In this document: piece after piece, positions 1-10,020 of the stretch
Layout of the letters: each line of letters begins with the position of its first letter
Position numbering within the stretch: position 1 is the stretch's first letter
Source of the DNA: Nemertoderma westbladi
Lineage: Eukaryota > Xenacoelomorpha > Nemertodermatida > Nemertodermatidae
Length of the DNA: 37,707 nt
Direction of reading: 5' to 3'
NCBI GenBank assembly: GCA_032718475.1
Contig: JAUCBJ010006033.1
Coordinates: forward strand, 1 to 37,707
Notes under the pieces: model-generated
What the model was told of the DNA's origin: nothing
Databases searched by the model: none
Seen by the model: the letters and a program-made list of their open reading frames with translations, nothing else
Translations under genes and position numbers: made by a program

Positions 1-1035
1 TGGTCGGACATTATAGACATACAGGTTGTTCGGACAATATAGACAGAACGATTGGTCGGATCGGACAATATAGACAGGTTGGTCGGGTAATATAGAAAGA
101 TTATTTGGACCATATAGACTGGTTGATCGGGCAATATATAAAGGTGGTCGAACAATAACGACATGCAAGTTATTCGAACACTATAAACAGACACGTTGGT
201 CGGACGCTATAAACAGACACGTTGGTAGGACGCTATAAACAGACACGTTGGTCGGACAATATAGACATACAGGTTGTTCGGACAATATAGAAAGGTTAGG
301 ACAGTATAGACAGGTTGGTCGGACAAAATAGACATATAGGGTGCGAAAAATATAGAGAGGTACAATAGAGACAGGTTATTCGGACATTTATACACAGATT
401 GGTCGGACAGTATAGACATGTTGGACGGACATTATAGACATGTTGGTCTGACAAAATAGACATACAGGTTGGTCGGACAATATAGACAGGTTGGTCGGAC
501 AATATAGACAGATTGGTCGCACAATCTAGACATGTTGGTCGGACAAAATAGGCAGACAGATTGGTCGATCAATATATACAGACGGGTTTGTCGGGCAATA
601 TAGACAAGTTGGTCCGACAATATAGATAGGTTGGTCGGACAAAATAGGCAGACTGATTGGTCGGACAATATAGACACGTTGGTTGGACAATATAGACAAG
701 TTGGTCGGCCAAAATAGACCGACATGTCGGACAATATTGGTCGGACAATATAGACAGATTGGTTGAACAATATAGACAGGTTGTTCAGACAATCTAGACT
801 GGTTGATTGGGCAATATATAACGGTGGTCGGACAATATAGACATGTTGGTCGGACAATATAAACTGACATGTTGATCGGACAATATTTACAGACAGGTTA
901 GTCGGACAATAAAGACAGGTTGGTCGGACAATTATTGGTTTGTCGTACAATAGAGAGGGTGGTCAGACAATTATAGTAATGTTTGTCTGACAATATAGAC
1001 AGGTTATCGGACAATTATATGCAGACTGGTTTCAT
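1..1035. repeat. 22-bp satellite / minisatellite array
   Basis: More than forty diverged head-to-tail copies of a 22-bp unit whose core reads ggtcggacaatatagaca on the plus strand. Some units carry a 4-bp insertion (gacagaca). It starts at the window edge, so its left boundary is not seen, and it decays from about 950 to 1035. Because 22 is not a multiple of 3 and the unit lacks minus-strand stops, one minus-strand frame cycles through all three phases and gives long spurious open frames (432-950, 526-870). I see no gene in it. Confidence 0.95.
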
Positions 1036-1530
1036 GGATAATACCGACATGTATGACGGATAATGCAGGTCGGCTATACACAACCAGGCCAGACAGATTC
1101 ATATTCGGATAATTCAGAGAGCTATTTTGGGAGGGTACTTACTTCACAGGTTGAATGGGGTACTGCTGGTGGTTTTGTAGCCGTTGGGGACTAATACCGC
1201 ACCGCACCCATGCAATAAATAGCGCACTATCCCGTACTAACTAACTAAAGTAAATAATATCAGAGTGGCCATGCAATTGTTCGTTCCCCGATTGATGGAG
1301 TAAAAAATATAAAAATTAATAATGCAGCGATAATTTATTAACCAATATGTTTAATTATTAATTTCCAAATGAGAATTGATTAACTTAAAATTAATATTAA
1401 TACCTCAAGAAGTTATTATCTTAATTACTATTAACCGTTAAATCTAAAAAGTTATTAATTAATATGGTATTAATCATCTAATTACTTTATATTACTTAGT
1501 CTTCCCAATACGGTAGTTGCAGGTTTTCTA
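1036..1530. other. AT-rich spacer, downstream of cathepsin A gene
   Basis: No coding exon is visible. The segment 1300-1500 is very AT-rich. A minus-strand AATAAA (plus tttatt at 1334-1339), about 195 bases beyond the stop codon of the minus-strand cathepsin A gene, is a plausible polyadenylation signal. Confidence 0.5.
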
Positions 1531-4500
1531 TTAGTAGTCTTTGTTGAATATGAAACTCTGTATCATATGAAGGGCCTGGGGCGGCCTCCATTGGGGCACC
1601 ATATGTCCCGCACCACGCACCGTAAGGAAGTCGATGTTGTTGAATCGTTTAACAAACCCAGCGATCTGGTCGTTTACGTGCCACGCCCGTCTCTTCTCTC
1701 TTACTGGTTGCTTCAGTGACTCCACGAACCATTGGTCCCCGAGGAAGTTACACGCCATGTCTGTGTCTCCGTTGTAGACCAGTATGCGATAGTCTGGCAG
1801 TAGGGCCTTGTATACGGGTGCCATAGTGTCGTACAATGTCTTATAGGTTGCTCCAACCTGTCAATTAAAGATAATTCTTCCATATAATATATAACTGTAC
1901 TGGATTAAAATCAGGGTTTATATATGTTTTGAATAATCGCATATAGTTTTACTATACATTAGTGCTCAAAGTAAAGTAAAAGTAAAAGTAAATTTTCTTC
2001 GGCCGCTAGGCCAGGGATTACGCACAAAGTCTGACGACTTATTTCCAGTGCGGTCCCCCCAGAACTTTACTCCCCAGAGGAAACTCCAGTACTCATTTAG
2101 CTACCACTTAAGGATGCAAGGCAGAGATGCGCCCTGGCTGGTCCCTTTAAAGCATTCGTGCCGAAACGAAAACTGCCCTGGCCCATGTGAGGATCGAACC
2201 CACGACCTACGGGAGATGTGAATTCAATGCGACCACTACACCAAGGTGGAACCTAGTGCTCATGTGTCATATGGGTCAGTTCTCTTCAAAAGTATCCAAA
2301 TAGGAATATATTCAAAAAGAATAATGGCAGTATATAAAAATTGTGGAAAGTGGTAGCTATGTTGACAAAATTTCCCTAATGTTAATTATTGAGTTAAGCG
2401 ATCTTGGTCTGGTACTTCCAGTATTAAACCTATTGAGGTAAACGATATTGGTCTGTTACTTCCGGTAGTAAACCAACCTTATCGCTGCATATGTCCCATT
2501 TGGGGAGATTAAATGGGATGTGAATGGCCAACCGAACGTCGTATCGGTTCAAATAGTTGATTATAGCGGTGGCGTTAATACAGGGTGGGGATTCCCCGAG
2601 ACCCCCAGTCGTCGGAGGCTGAGGTGGTGCGGGAACACTAAACCCGTAGCCGCGGAACGCGTTCCTCATATCCATTCGGAACCTTTTGGATGGCGCACCC
2701 CCGCTGCAGTCCCGGTAGAGGGCGTACTCGTTGAGTCCAATGTCGTTGAAGAGATGCATGACCTGTTTTGCGTCGTCGATGCAATCTGGGTTCGTGTTGT
2801 TGTAGAAGTTGCAGGTGTGAAGGTCCGTTCCGGTACAGCAGTCCTGGACACTTTTATGGAAGAGGTCGTCGCCGAATACCCCGTGGAAGTACATGAAGTA
2901 GAAGAGACTAAAGATAAAAATAATCCAGTTGTGTCCTGTTTAACATATCGGTTCTATATTGAACATGGAGGAAATGCGAATCAATCCGAAAACAGTTTTA
3001 TGATCCCATTGATATCTGTCCACCAATTTTTGGCTCTTTTCATTTTTAGCTTATCTCTTATTGTTTTCAACTTTTAAAAATAAAAATAACATCATAAGTT
3101 CCCAAACGCCAAAAATGTTCAAAACCTTCATTCAAAGGGTCCCAAGTACAATCACAAAAGCCAAAAGCAATTTTCTGTAATGTCCCCAAAATGAAAATAC
3201 ATCTAAAGACGTCAAAATATATGTCGTATTTCGAAGTAATAGCATAAACAAAGTTCTTTCGGGATCAAAATAATTGTCCCAATCGCGAAATATTCCGTAA
3301 GCATTGTTTTTTTTTATTAAACTCGTGTCTACATTTGAACCGCATCCTTTTACCGCCTCGACAAATGCCCATGTGAATAATACCAGGCTTTCACTTTTAT
3401 GTTAATTTTTTTTGAGGAATTTTATATATTGATAGTTTGTATTCTTTTTAGGTAGAAATAGCGCTTATTTTTATCTCATAACCTGTGCCGATACTAATTC
3501 GTTTATAGTTTTGGTTAGACTCCTCCTTCTGTAACATGGAATTTTAGTGAAAACCTAATAATTCTTCACATGGGGTAAACTAAACCAAGACAAGCATTAA
3601 CACAGTCGTAAATGACCATGATAATAGTCATTGAAACGCAATTTGAGAAATATAAGCTATGTATATCGTAAAACACCTCCACTAACCTGTTTGTATTGAG
3701 TTCCCATCCCGACAGACCGTTACCAACCGCAATCCCTTTTAGGTTGATACCCAGGGATGGGTTATTTTGTATTTTCTGTGCCAAAGTCGGTACGTAAATA
3801 CCCCCATAACTCTCACCTGCAATTAGTTTTTATATTTACTTTAGTTTCTTGTAGCAACAAGAAGGTCACCTACCTTTACAATCATCTTCTGTGTAAGCAC
3901 CTGCTGGGAACGGTGAGGACATCGTTGTTCACTGAATACGTAAAATACGCGTGGTTGAGTAACTTTCCGACCCTCACCTCTATAAGCGTCCATAAATACG
4001 ACACTAACCGGCTCGGACGTCAGGCCAAGTCTCGTGCACGTAATAGGCACGCCAACACCGAGTCGGAATATCGAACCCTTTACCTCATGTCCTTACTCAA
4101 CAGCGACACCGGGACGTATGAGGCCAGGCGGTCAGTGTTTATGTAATGCTTCCCAACTATCAAACTTTTTACAAACTATCAACACAACTCATCAATTGTC
4201 TTAATGGGACAATGAGCCCAACCCTTTTAATCATTTTATCTTACGTGCATTCATAGCCGGTATTTTATTGTTTGTCTGTATTTATCGTTTAACTGTTCCC
4301 GTTCATATCGATTTTATCAACCTTGACTAAGCCAGATTGTTAATTAAAATTAACCGGTAAATAAATTGTAGGAAAATAAAACGTTGGTTCTATAGTTGGC
4401 TATATTGGGAGGGTAACCTGTTACGAAGAAATCGTTGGTTTTAAATTGGGGATATTTCTTGAAGAAGTGATCCAAGGCGATTAGGTTGTCCTTGGCAACA

Positions 4501-5962
4501 ATGTCGTCATTAGTTGGTTGGAGCGGCTGATTGGAGTAACTGTATCCGACGCCCGCCGGTGCCTCCAGATACACGACGTTCGCTCGAAGATTCCATGCGT
4601 AAGGGTTCATCCTGGGGGGGGGGGGGGGGGGGGGGGGTTAGACCCTTACGGGTTGAAGAACCTAACTGTCGACGCGACATGTACCATAAAAAATTATTTC
4701 TCGACTATTTCAATTTATTCAACTTACAAATTGAAACTGTGGTAGTTACGTCAACCTAACCAAAGCAATAAACGGTACTCAAGCAACCAGATTACTGTGT
4801 AATTTATATTCCAAGTTAATCTTGATTAATTTAAATTCGGTAAAAATTATCTTAACCACCGGACTCACCGGAGAGTGGCTCCGTCATCATTGACTACGTA
4901 GGGTCCCTGTTCAGACAGTAGGCCGTCCAACGAACTGCATCCAGGGCCTCCGTTAAGCCATAGTAACAATGGGTCCGTGGCTGGGTTGTTCTGAGATTCA
5001 ACGAACCAGTAATGAAGTTGTTTGCCATCCGTGACCTGCCATTGGTTGAGAATAGGAGTTATATACACAACGTGCAACGTGCGATTGGTTGATATTTGTT
5101 CATTTTAGAAATGGGCAAACAAAAAAAGTATCTTAAATCACGTACCTTAAGAGTTATTTTTTCAATTTCTATATTAATAGCAAGCAGCAGGTTAGGCCGC
5201 GTTCACACTACGGAGTCAAAAGACAAAATGTAAAACACATTTTAAATAAACACTAACAACATTAAATGTAAGTAAAACACACATGAAATTTAATTTATTA
5301 TTATTTGTTTAAATTTGTCTTTTGACTCTGACTAGGTATTGTGAAAGCGGCCTCACAGTCTAACCACAGAGTCTAACCAAAATAATAAACTAATTTCCCT
5401 TTTTATTTTTGTCCTGTTTCCCCAATCTTTGCTGTAAAGGAGTTTGTTCAGGGTGCGCATAAATATTATTTGTTTATTGTTATTTGTGGTACAATTTAGC
5501 TGTTGCTATTTATTTTTTAGGGGTGGTATCAGCAAGATTCGGGATATTCAATTTGGTTGCATATCCCGAATCGGTCCCGAATATTGTAACTTTGTGATGA
5601 TATTAATTAAACCTATGTTGGTATAACATTCTCCGCGCGAAAATCTACAGACATTACTGCAATGACGTTACCGCTAATGTAGTAAATAAGTAGTTACTTA
5701 AGTGTAAAAGCATCAACGTAGAACAAGATTTGCAAGTCATTTTAAAATATCAAAAGGGCATTCCTAAAAATCCGCCATTAATTAATTAATTAATTAATTA
5801 CACTAATTAAGAACTTACCTCTAAATATCCCGAGTAATGTTTGAAATTAACACCTGGTGGTTGACCTGGCAACACTTTTATTTGGTCGTTGTTTTGTGCT
5901 TGGATTTCCATGGAAACTGTTAGAATAACAGCTACGATACCAACACTCACCCACCAGCCCAT
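1531..5962 (-). CDS. CTSA: Lysosomal protective protein / cathepsin A (serine carboxypeptidase, S10), complete, 6 exons
   Basis: Exons in coding order are 5962-5819, 5035-4869, 4611-4418, 3816-3687, 2907-2478 and 1857-1531, 1392 nt giving 463 residues. All introns are GT-AG and every phase closes. The start is the ATG at 5962, opening a hydrophobic signal peptide ([17 protein letters not shown]), followed by the family's N-terminal LPG...YSGYL segment. The oxyanion region [13 protein letters not shown] is in exon 2. The nucleophile motif [11 protein letters not shown] is split across exons 3/4 (Ser171). The Asp motif [10 protein letters not shown] (Asp388) and His motif GAGHMVPQ (His440) are in exon 6. 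Family knowledge: the enzyme removes C-terminal hydrophobic residues in lysosomes, and in vertebrates it also stabilises beta-galactosidase and neuraminidase; the latter role here is inferred. An excision region rich in proline (PAPPQPP) lies in exon 5. The exon 3 acceptor is preceded by a pure C tract. Confidence 0.93.
1969..2253 (-). mobile_element. tRNA-derived SINE with target-site duplications
   Basis: A 285-bp insertion in the last intron of the cathepsin A gene. On the minus strand it begins with a tRNA-like head: an A-box-like TGGTGTAGTGG near 2243 and a B box GGTTCGATCC near 2192, as in pol III promoters. It ends in a simple tail of (TTTAC)n at 1969-1994. A perfect 9-bp duplication, tagtgctca, flanks it at 1960-1968 and 2254-2262. 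The head no longer folds as a clean tRNA with CCA-side pairing that I can verify, so I call a SINE rather than a tRNA gene. Confidence 0.85.
4614..4637. repeat. Pure G24 (minus-strand C24) tract abutting a 3' splice site
   Basis: Twenty-four G on the plus strand. On the coding (minus) strand this is C24 followed directly by AG and then exon 3 of the cathepsin A gene (first base 4611), so the homopolymer is the entire polypyrimidine tract of that acceptor. Confidence 0.9.
5195..5352. mobile_element. Small inverted-repeat element (MITE-like) in cathepsin A intron 1
   Basis: The left end GGCCGCGTTCACACTACGG followed by agtcaaaagacaaa is mirrored by the right end (tttgtcttttgactctgac ... gtgaaagcggcc) near 5310-5352, with a few mismatches and a short insertion. 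The interior is AT-rich and non-coding. No clean target duplication could be confirmed. The GGCCGCGTTCACAC type of end resembles short non-autonomous DNA transposons; the superfamily is not assigned. Confidence 0.65.
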
Positions 5963-7379
5963 GGTTGTTTGTTTAGTTTACTATTATTTTATTATTATTA
6001 TACTGTATTTTAAAACGAATTTAATATTATTACTAAACTCAAATAACTTATTCGTGTATGCTAGATTGGTATTATTAATTTATGATTTTAAGATATTTTA
6101 GTTTTTCAAATGGAAAACTAATAAAAAAAGGAAAATATAATTAGTATCGTACACGGTTCAAAACGTAAACAATTCAGTTTGGAAATGTTTAATTACATAA
6201 TGCGACAATTTAGTTCATGATGAACCTATTAGTCAGCGTGTATTAAATCAGTTTTCTCCTGTCCATTCTGTAATCTTGTATTTGCTTTAGATCTCTATCT
6301 GTAAAGTACATTGTCATTTTGTTTGACATCTCCCAATATTCAGATACAAATTCGAAATGAATATATGGCGCGTCGCTTGGTGGTGTATGGCAATCCGGGA
6401 TATATTATTTTCCAAATAGAGCTATAACTGCAAGCTTGTGATTGGTTAGTTGGTACTACTGTGTCACCTCCCAGAATAGGGCACTGGCTTTGTGTTCAAC
6501 TCTAACAGGCCGTGCTTGACTCAGTTGTGTGTGAGCTTGTGGTTCGCTATCCAATAAAGCAGCAATATTATCAGCCAACTTTAATATCCCTTTGGATAAC
6601 TGGTAGCAATATAATTTGGAGTTCACATGAATATTGGTAGAAATAATTTGCTATATAACTTTGAGTAAAAAAACTATGTGTTATGCATCGCAAATTTTGT
6701 AACCTGGGATCAGCATAATTTAATACATAACATTTGTTTTATAAGGATGTAAATATTACGTAAAATTATTTGGGAATTATCTCATTTTATTAATTAGATA
6801 TGTATTCCAGTATTTACTTAGGCCTACTTAGTTATTTATTACGTTCAGTTATTCTGCGACATTTTTTGTATCTTATATCTGGCATCTTGGTAATAGTTAA
6901 TGTTAGTTTTAAAGAATACGGTTTTTTAAACATGGGTTACCGTAGACATATGCTCATACTGCCACATAACATGTAGTGCCATGATTCCTTTTCCAAAGCG
7001 GAAAAAACGTGGAAAGAATTTGCTCCCATATTGACTGACAGATATGAGAAAATTAACATTGTTATGATTGTGTGTGGACATTGGTATGCACGTGCTGCAC
7101 AAAGTCCTTTTGGCTTAAATCCATTTTCCGCAGCAGTGTGGGTTATGGCTTAGTTAGGCCTATAGTCTGATAGTTAGCGCAGCAGTAAGGGGGCTTCACA
7201 GGCTTAGATATATTAGTTGAGTAGTGCATCTTGACCTTTGCAAATCGTTTTACTGTAGCAATCTAGTATCACTATAGTATCAATATAGTGGATTTACTAA
7301 ATCTTTATTCTTTAGTAGTTACATACTGGTAGTCCTTTACCTTTGTTATTACTTACTAATTAATACCAGCTAGCTGGGA
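5963..7379. other. Spacer, no gene recognised
   Basis: Upstream flank of the minus-strand cathepsin A gene; its promoter should lie just above 5962. The sequence is AT-rich with short open frames only and no recognisable exon or RNA gene. No convincing core promoter element could be picked out. Confidence 0.5.
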
Positions 7380-7399
7380 GGGGGGGGGGGGGGGGGGGG
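7380..7399. repeat. G20 homopolymer
   Basis: Twenty consecutive G. One of nine long G/C runs in the window. Confidence 0.9.
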
Positions 7400-7977
7400 C
7401 TGCTTGCTTTGCTACTAGCTGGGAGTTCCAAGGGTTCGATCTTGTGCCGTGCCAGTACAAACTATTTCGTAACTGATGAGCCAAACACAGCCATATGAGT
7501 ACCTGTCTTCTGTTGGCAGGCTGGGGAGCAATTGGACTGGTTGGATGCACCTAGTTCCGGAGTGTTCAGTTCACCCTTGGGTGCTTCGGAGCCTTTTTTT
7601 TTACAGACAAATATAAATAACTGAATAGCCCTACCATGGTCTACCATATATAGTAGGCCATGGCCCTACACTCTACACCGCTACCTCCTGATTGGATCCC
7701 CAGTGATCGGAAGAGCATCCTGAAGAGCAATAAGTTTATATATATATATATATAAATTCAACACAGGGCTGACGCTGAGTGGAGACCAACAGTCTGGTAC
7801 CGGTACTCGTTAACATAAACTTTCTATATCGCGTATCACACTTCATGGCGAATAAATGTTTGTAGCAAGGACTACAGACTACTATACTACTACCGGTACT
7901 AGTATAGTAAGTAGTCCATGGTTTGTACCGTAGTTACCCTTGTAACCGCTATTGTACCGGTGTAACAGGAAAATATG

Positions 7978-7997
7978 CCCCCCCCCCCCCCCCCCCC
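7978..7997. repeat. C20 homopolymer
   Basis: Twenty consecutive C on the plus strand. Confidence 0.9.
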
Positions 7998-8771
7998 AGA
8001 AAATGACACCATTTTTTCCTAGGAAAAATTCATAATTGAGGGAAAGGAGCAGGTTACAGACAGACAGAGGCAGTAGGCCTATTTTCTATCCAAAACAAAA
8101 CAATATTATATTATATTATTTGGGTGGAGACACCGCCTGACCGCTGCCATATAAGCGTATAAATAATAATTAGGTAGCCACGTACTGACAGAGCCTACCA
8201 CAGTACCAGCCTACCGTAGGCTACCCGCCCCCCGTACTAAGCTTTTGCAGTAGGCATATTGATTGAATACTTACTGACAGACTGGCTGGGATACAGGAAT
8301 TGGTGAAAGGTAAATACAGTAGGCCTAAGTGTTGGACTAGGCCTACACAACTACTGACTGGACTGACTGAATTGGAACTGGAACTAGCTGACTAGGCTAC
8401 TATCTGACTAGAACTGAACTGCTGAACTGACAGACTGAGTATCCCTTCCCTACTGTCTGACTGTGGTGGCAGTGTGGTGTTGTATGGTCTGGTGGTACCG
8501 GTCTGCCGGTAGCGAATACTGGAAATCTTGAATAGTTGGGCCTAGCAAGCCTACCAAAAACCAAACCAACCCACAACCTAGGCCTACTGATCTGTTGTCG
8601 ATATCGGTATGATGAAGTGCTGTGTTGTGCAGTCCAGTTCAGCAGTTGTGTTTGCGTAGAATTGCTTCACTAAAGCTTCGCTTCATAGGCCTATACAATA
8701 GCTGAATAGGCCTATACAGACAGACTAATACGGATACAGGGATGATATATACCGGTACCTGGGTAGTACCC

Positions 8772-8918
8772 AAAAAAAATGTTATGATAATTTTTTTGTC
8801 AGTTTGTAAAGCTGTAAAGTGTTTCATAAAATAAGCGGTACCCAGTGGGTACCGCTTATTTTATGAAACACTTTACAGCTTTACAAACTGACAAAAAAAA
8901 TTTCATAACATTTTTTTT
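8772..8918. repeat. Near-perfect 147-bp palindrome (hairpin arms about 73 bp)
   Basis: The arms meet at ggtaccca-g-tgggtacc (centre 8845), with essentially no loop. The left arm 8772-8844 matches the reverse complement of 8846-8918 except for about one mismatch or indel in the A/T tracts (gttatgataattttttt versus gttatgaaatttttttt). There is no coding content. Confidence 0.9.
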
Positions 8919-9554
8919 TAATAAATAACAGAATAAGGGGCACACATCATATTCATAAACCAATTGTAGAAAGGAGCAGGTTACATACGCAGGCTTTTCT
9001 AACCAAAACAATACTCAGATACTGCAATAGGCCTACTGCAATACAGCAATACACGGCCACTTTTACCAATTGAGGGAAAGGAGCAGGTTACAGAGGCGGG
9101 ATTTTCTAACCAAAATTATAAACGATCACTTTACCACAGCTTGGGGGAACCAATGCGACACCTCCAACTCCAATGTTATATAGCGTCTGGTTGGAGATGT
9201 GTGCATTTTACTTGACACAGTGAACCTACTCAAAACAATAAGTCAATAAACATTAACTCAATAACATAATGGGTTACCGCAAAGTCATACCACTACCGCA
9301 AAAAGTAACTACTGATGTCTGACTGTATGTATGCGATCCCTTCTTATAATACTTAGAATAATTAATTTGATCATTAAAATAATGTTGCATTGTAATTATG
9401 TAATATGCATGATATGTATGTATGTACTGATGTGGGATGCAGTTTTGATTTAAATACCGATATATACAGTGTAGCAGTGCAGTATGGGTACACTTGGAGT
9501 TGTACTAAAGTCCAATATTGGACTTGGAGTCCAATTTTTGGCTTCTCACCGACT

Positions 9555-9705
9555 GTTTATTGTTTTGGTTAGAAACCAACGCCACTGCAACGCAACCTGC
9601 TCCTTTCCCTTAATGTTTTTAATTTAATCAATCTTTAAAACCCTCTGAACACCTACAGACCTAGTTTGTGTTTGCGGTTAATTTGCACCATTGACTCGAA
9701 AACGT
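9555..9705 (+). repeat. Dispersed repeat copy (same family as 33797-33925)
   Basis: Shares with 33797-33925 the ordered blocks tttattgttttggtta, accaacgccactg, cctgctcctttcccttaatg and gtgtttgcggt. Inverted fragments of the family occur near 8030-8100, 8965-9012 and 9065-9115. It is probably a decayed non-autonomous transposon. Confidence 0.65.
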
Positions 9706-9994
9706 ACAGTGTACAGTACAGACGTACCCACATACCTTTCTGCCTTGATTTAAATCGTAGGCCTACCTGCTGACCTGATACTGCGATATACGACAGTACG
9801 GATACGTTATTGATAACGGCCTCTTTCTTCAGATAATATATCTATACTGCTTCTGCTATATATATGTGTTTGTTATCATTATCATATTATATTATCACGT
9901 GTAGCCTTGTCTGTCAGTGACTATAGAATTGTAAATTTTTAATTTTTGACTTGAAAATTTACGCGAAATCGAAGATGAACTAAGTTTAACTTTC

Positions 9995-10018
9995 ATGTTG
10001 CACTCACTTACTCTGTGA
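9995..10018 (+). promoter_or_regulatory. Upstream ORF immediately before the 10021 start
   Basis: ATG TTG CAC TCA CTT ACT CTG TGA encodes MLHSLTL and ends two bases before the main ATG at 10021. A minimal ATG-AAC-TAA lies at 9975-9983. If the transcript starts upstream of these, initiation at the main ORF would need leaky scanning or reinitiation. The transcription start is unknown. Confidence 0.4.
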
Positions 10019-10020
10019 CT

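Larger units (their letters stand above)
7400..9990. other. Repeat-rich spacer upstream of the transposase-derived gene pair
   Basis: No gene recognised. It contains a C20 run (7978-7997), many taggcctac-type octamers, a large palindrome (8772-8918) and several pieces of one dispersed repeat: aaaggagcaggttac near 8043, 8971 and 9075, and inverted at 9596-9611. Short uORFs at the right end precede the gene at 10021. Confidence 0.55.

Noticed and set aside
207-950. Several long minus-strand open frames (up to 172 codons) with Tyr/Pro/Ser-rich repeats
   Set aside because: They follow the 22-bp satellite period through all three phases; no start context or non-repeat sequence.
2180-2253. A functional tRNA gene on the minus strand
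   Set aside because: The A and B boxes are present, but the sequence is the head of a 285-bp element with a tail and target duplications, so a SINE explains it better.
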